Assembly: GCA_014728565.1 (NCBI GenBank)
Contig: WJLK01000016.1
Span: forward strand, 1-7,737
Length of the DNA stretch: 7,737 bases
Direction of reading: 5' to 3'
Source of the DNA: Candidatus Pacearchaeota archaeon
GTDB lineage: Archaea > Nanobdellota > Nanobdellia > Pacearchaeales > GW2011-AR1
A program made the translations under genes and the position numbers. Below the pieces are notes generated by a model, which worked only from the letters and a program-made list of their open reading frames with translations, did no database searches and was not told the DNA's origin. This document shows, piece after piece, positions 5,114-7,737 of the stretch; within the stretch, counting starts at the first letter, position 1, and each line of letters begins with the position of its first letter.

Positions 5114-5978
5114 TTTTATCTTCCTGAGTTTTATCTTTATTAGATTCTTCTAATTCTTTATCAATAATATCCTGAGGAACACCCTCCTCTATTTCTTCTT
5201 CAATCCTCATAGCAGTACCATTCTCCTCCTGTTTTAATTCAGGAGAATCTTTCAAAACTCCCTCCTTTATATCAGACTTTTTAATTTTTATAGATTTTTT
5301 CTTTTTTCTTTTTTTCACAGATTTTTTCTTTTTTGTTTTTTTCATTTTCTCCTCTTTTATTTCAGATTTTATTTTTTCTTTAACATCCTCAGTAATATCT
5401 ATTTTATCATAAATTCTAGATTTAGGGCCCATTATAGCAACTTTTATTCCTATGATGCCTGTTTTTGTTAGTGCTATTGAACTTGCTCTGTCAATTTCTT
5501 TTTTTGATTCTCCTGATTTTTTTAAATATCCTTTAGCAAATCTCCATGATCTGGACCTCTCACTCGGAAGTTTTCCACTTATTCTTAATTCACATCCCAG
5601 TGCTCCTGAGTTCATTATGTCCTGTAGTTTCCTATAAGCAATTACCTTGAATTTTAGATTACCCATTCTTTCTAATGCCAGTGCTATTTCATCTGCAACT
5701 AACTGAGCATCAAATAAAGGGCTTTCAATTTCTCTTATTTCAATATGAGGATTTTCAAGTTTAAATCTTTTTTTAAGTATATTTGTTAATTCATCTATTT
5801 TTTCACCCCGTCTTCCAATAACAAAACCTGGCTTGCTGGTATGGATGACTATTTTCTCACCCACAGGAGTATACTCTATATCTAATTTACTTATCTTTCC
5901 TTTTCCTAAATCTCTCTTTATATACTCTTTTATGCCATATTCTTCTTTCTTCAGTTTTATAAATTTTCTCTCTTCCAT
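5097..5978 (-). CDS. rps3: Small-subunit ribosomal protein uS3 with long charged C-terminal extension
   Basis: The conserved part covers about residues 1-205. A type II KH domain has its nucleic-acid-binding loop in KPGFVIGRRGEKI (GRRG at 55-58). The C-terminal uS3 domain includes IMNSGALGCELRISGKLPSE at 121-140, RSRSWRFAKGYL at 141-152 and GIIGIKVAIMGP at 174-185. The protein lines the mRNA entry channel of the 30S head. At 293 residues it is longer than the usual roughly 200-230. The extra part has a lysine-rich block at about 211-234 (MKKTKKKKSVKKRKKKKSIK) and then an acidic tail at about 247-293. Such tails are probably disordered. The ATG at 5978 is one base after the uS5 stop. Finding uS3 directly behind uS5 is unusual, because it normally follows uL22. 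Confidence 0.96.
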   Translation of the reverse strand: MEERKFIKLKKEEYGIKEYIKRDLGKGKISKLDIEYTPVGEKIVIHTSKPGFVIGRRGEKIDELTNILKKRFKLENPHIEIREIESPLFDAQLVADEIALALERMGNLKFKVIAYRKLQDIMNSGALGCELRISGKLPSERSRSWRFAKGYLKKSGESKKEIDRASSIALTKTGIIGIKVAIMGPKSRIYDKIDITEDVKEKIKSEIKEEKMKKTKKKKSVKKRKKKKSIKIKKSDIKEGVLKDSPELKQEENGTAMRIEEEIEEGVPQDIIDKELEESNKDKTQEDKNDTQK

Positions 5979-5979
5979 T

Positions 5980-6669
5980 TTACATTGAATTTGTTTTTTT
6001 CAAAGCCTCCATACAAGCTTTTGCCAGGTTCATTGTTGTTCTTATCTTGCCTCTAGTCATACTGTAGACATCCTTTATTCCAACTGCTTTTAGAATTTTT
6101 TTACACTCATCTCCTATTACTAGCCCAGTACCCTGAGGAGCAGGTATTAGTTTAATTCTGCAACTACCACTTTTTCCCTCAACTGTAAAAGGAACTGTAT
6201 GAGGTTCTCCACAAGTACAATCAAAGCTTGCACATCCTCTTTTAACTTTCATTACATTCAGCTTAGCTTTTCTAATAGCTTTTGCTCTAGCAGGAAGTGT
6301 CTCCTTTGCTCTTCCATAACCTAATCCAACATAACCATCTTCATTTCCACTGACAACCATGCATGAGAAAGTCGGTATGTTGCCCTCAGAGGTTTTTTTC
6401 TGAGTCTGTCTCCATGCCCTTCTTTTACCACCTCCAAATTTGCCTTTTGCCTGTCCAATATTTAAGATATCACTTTTTGGATTAAAAAGATAGTCAACAA
6501 TTTCTGGTTCTAAAATTTTGTACTTAAGAACCTCATCAATATTTTTTATTTTTTTATCTTTTACTAATTTTCCGAGCTTAGTTTTAGGTTGCCAATTATT
6601 CAGATGTTCCTCTCTCTGCTGTTTTAATCTTTCTTCTCTCAATTTTTCTAATTCTTTTTTATCTGCCAT
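5980..6669 (-). CDS. rps5: Small-subunit ribosomal protein uS5
   Basis: The protein is 229 residues from the ATG at 6669 (MADKKELEKL). A charged helical N-terminus of about 45 residues precedes the double-stranded-RNA-binding-like domain (FGGGKRRAWRQTQKKTSEGN, then FSCMVVSGNEDGYVGLGYGR). Next come the archaeal CASFDCTCGEPHTVPF segment and the C-terminal domain (IKLIPAPQGTGLVIGDECKK, ILKAVGIKDVYSMTRGKIRT). uS5 acts in decoding fidelity and lies at the mRNA entry site next to uS3. An in-frame ATG at 6678 would add MIK. I choose 6669 because MADKK is a typical start and the ATAAAAATG context matches neighbouring genes. It overlaps the end of uL18 by 11 bases. The cysteine-rich turn is usual for archaeal uS5 and need not imply a metal site. 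Confidence 0.95.
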   Translation of the reverse strand: MADKKELEKLREERLKQQREEHLNNWQPKTKLGKLVKDKKIKNIDEVLKYKILEPEIVDYLFNPKSDILNIGQAKGKFGGGKRRAWRQTQKKTSEGNIPTFSCMVVSGNEDGYVGLGYGRAKETLPARAKAIRKAKLNVMKVKRGCASFDCTCGEPHTVPFTVEGKSGSCRIKLIPAPQGTGLVIGDECKKILKAVGIKDVYSMTRGKIRTTMNLAKACMEALKKTNSM

Positions 6670-7147
6670 TTTTATCAATAGATTCTTTTATTTTTGCATA
6701 TTCTTCTGTTTTGAATCTTTCTTCTCCAGGAACAACTTTCTTGTTATAATCTATTTTTCTTCCTGAATCTGAAAATCCTTTTACAGCTGCATAAACCCTT
6801 GAGCCTTTTGTGTTAGGAATAAGACCCATATCAAGTATAACTTTATTTTTTAACTTTTCTGATTTTTTTCCTATTAGAAACCCTCCTAAATATGCTGCAG
6901 CTAAAGACTTTAAACTTCCTATTTTATCCTTAGGCCACCCATATTTTAATAATTCTTTTGTGTTCGCTGAATAAACAACTCTGTCCTGAGCATTTTTACT
7001 TTCAATCAATTGAAGTATAATATATCTGTTGGTTTTTCTAACAACAAGCCTTGTAGTCCTGCTTTTAAGCAAAATTAATCTTCTCTTGTAGTCTGTTATA
7101 TTCTCTCTCCTTCTTCTTTTATCTAGTTTAATCTTACGGTTTTTCAT
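6659..7147 (-). CDS. rpl18: Large-subunit ribosomal protein uL18
   Basis: This 162-residue 5S rRNA-binding protein of the archaeal and eukaryotic uL18 type anchors the central protuberance with uL5. Visible landmarks are the basic N-terminus KRRRRENITDYKRRLILLKS, RLVVRKTNRYIILQ, KYGWPKDKIGSLKSLAAAYL, GGFLIGKKS, LDMGLIPNTKGSRVYAAVKG, FSDSGRKI and VVPGEERFKTEEYAKI. Length is close to the family norm, with no visible damage. The ATG at 7147 overlaps the eL19 stop in an ATGA arrangement, and the 3' end overlaps uS5 by 11 bases. eL19-uL18-uS5 is the canonical archaeal order. Confidence 0.95.
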   Translation of the reverse strand: MKNRKIKLDKRRRRENITDYKRRLILLKSRTTRLVVRKTNRYIILQLIESKNAQDRVVYSANTKELLKYGWPKDKIGSLKSLAAAYLGGFLIGKKSEKLKNKVILDMGLIPNTKGSRVYAAVKGFSDSGRKIDYNKKVVPGEERFKTEEYAKIKESIDKNGR

Positions 7148-7626
7148 TTTTTCTTTTTTCCTGATTTAGTTTTTGGTTTTTTTGATTTTTTCTGAGTATC
7201 GATTTTAGCCAACTCTGGATTTTTTAAAAAATTTTCTATGTAATCTTTTAGATATTTTTTACTCTTAAAAACCCTCATTCTTATTTTTTTCCTTAAATCC
7301 CGGTAAAATTCTCTATCTATTTTATTTTGATATTTAAGCATTTTAATATAATCTCTTAATTTTCTTGTAATTTTAACATATTCCTGTTTTCTTTTGTCTA
7401 TCTTCTTCTTGATTTTTCCAGGACCTCTTTTAGTCTTTCTTTTTTTTATCTTTCTTCTTCCTATGATTGGTTTAAGGGTTATCATCCCTTCTTTTTTCAG
7501 ATCTCTTATATCCTGCTTAGTAATAACTTCCTTTATCTCTGAAAGCGCTTCTCTGTTTAAGGTTATTCTATTTTTACCAACTCCTAATGTTTTTTTTGCA
7601 AGTTCTTTTTTCTTTTTTAGATTCAT
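7144..7626 (-). CDS. rpl19e: Large-subunit ribosomal protein eL19
   Basis: This 160-residue protein is found in archaea and eukaryotes but not bacteria. The N-terminal helical domain reads MNLKKKKELAKKTLGVGKNR, then ITLNREALSEIKEVITKQDI and LKKEGMITLKPIIGRRK. The long basic helix has the typical KTKRGPGKIKKKIDKRKQEY motif, followed by REFYRDLRKKIRMRVFKSKKYLKDYI. A lysine-rich tail (about 144-160) closes it. eL19 bridges the two subunits and binds near the exit tunnel. The ATG at 7626 overlaps the stop of the preceding gene (ATGA), so the two are translationally coupled. Confidence 0.95.
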   Translation of the reverse strand: MNLKKKKELAKKTLGVGKNRITLNREALSEIKEVITKQDIRDLKKEGMITLKPIIGRRKIKKRKTKRGPGKIKKKIDKRKQEYVKITRKLRDYIKMLKYQNKIDREFYRDLRKKIRMRVFKSKKYLKDYIENFLKNPELAKIDTQKKSKKPKTKSGKKKK

Positions 7627-7737
7627 TTTTTATCTTCCCTGTTTTTGGATTTTTCTGGTTTTTCTTTTTTCTCCTTTCTTTTTTTATCTTTACTCTCTTT
7701 TTTCTTTTTTCTTTTTTCAATTTTTTTATTTAATTCT
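7623..7737 (-). CDS. Lysine-rich C-terminal tail of the gene upstream of eL19 (probably eL32)
   Basis: A minus-strand frame is open from the right edge to a TGA at 7625-7623. It gives 37 residues of low-complexity charged sequence beginning ELNKKIEKRKKKKE and ending EKSKNREDKK. The stop overlaps the eL19 ATG in an ATGA junction, the same coupling seen at the next gene pair, which supports it being a real coding end. In archaeal spc-type clusters eL32 precedes eL19, so eL32 with a charged extension is the best guess. No eL32 motif is visible in the part present, and given the other rearrangements in this cluster a different gene is possible. Confidence 0.55.
   Translation of the reverse strand, partial: ELNKKIEKRKKKKESKDKKRKEKKEKPEKSKNREDKK

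Noticed and set aside
6180..6240. Cysteine cluster of uS5 (CASFDCTCGEPH) as a novel metal site
   Set aside because: A cysteine-rich turn before HTVPF is usual in archaeal uS5 proteins, so it is not specific to this organism.

Overview
The window is an AT-rich archaeal chromosome segment. The archaeal assignment rests on family-specific proteins: eL19, the archaeal forms of uL18, uS5, uL30 and uL15, the translation factor aIF1 (SUI1), an archaeal SecY, a DUF106 (EMC3/Oxa1-superfamily) membrane protein and what looks like the start of prefoldin alpha. Short, lysine-rich proteins, tight packing and very few Shine-Dalgarno sites suggest a small-genome archaeon, perhaps of the DPANN group (Pacearchaeota/Woesearchaeota-like). 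The lineage is an inference.

Right two thirds (about 7737 down to 2035, minus strand): a ribosomal protein and protein-export cluster, read right to left. The order is the tail of an unidentified upstream gene (probably eL32 by position), eL19, uL18, uS5, uS3, uL29, aIF1, uL30, a small unrecognised winged-helix-like protein, uL15 and SecY. Most junctions overlap or are separated by only 1-10 bases, so this looks like one transcription unit with coupled translation. The order is not the usual one. uS3-uL29-aIF1 normally lies in the S10-type part of the archaeal cluster, but here it sits as an intact three-gene block between uS5 and uL30. The small protein between uL30 and uL15 is also not a standard member.

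2034 to 1501: after SecY, where many archaea have adenylate kinase (adk), there is a 132-base gap. It contains a 41-bp tandem repeat with two identical perfect hairpins. The DUF106 protein, a likely membrane-insertion partner of SecY, follows.

Left end (1533 to 1): a plus-strand remnant of a C39-like peptidase gene, with an in-frame TAG and no catalytic N-terminus, runs tail-to-tail into DUF106. To its left is a possible C-terminal remnant of a minus-strand gene, then an Lrp/AsnC-family regulator. The regulator converges on a VanZ-family membrane protein, with a 16-base 3' overlap. VanZ is divergent from the partial prefoldin alpha gene across a 55-base gap. That gap has one AT-rich box well placed to act as the TATA element for leaderless transcripts in both directions.

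Functionally, the main cluster supplies large- and small-subunit ribosomal proteins, start-codon selection (aIF1) and the translocon (SecY with DUF106). The left end is accessory and shows gene decay. I see no tRNA, rRNA, CRISPR array or insertion sequence.
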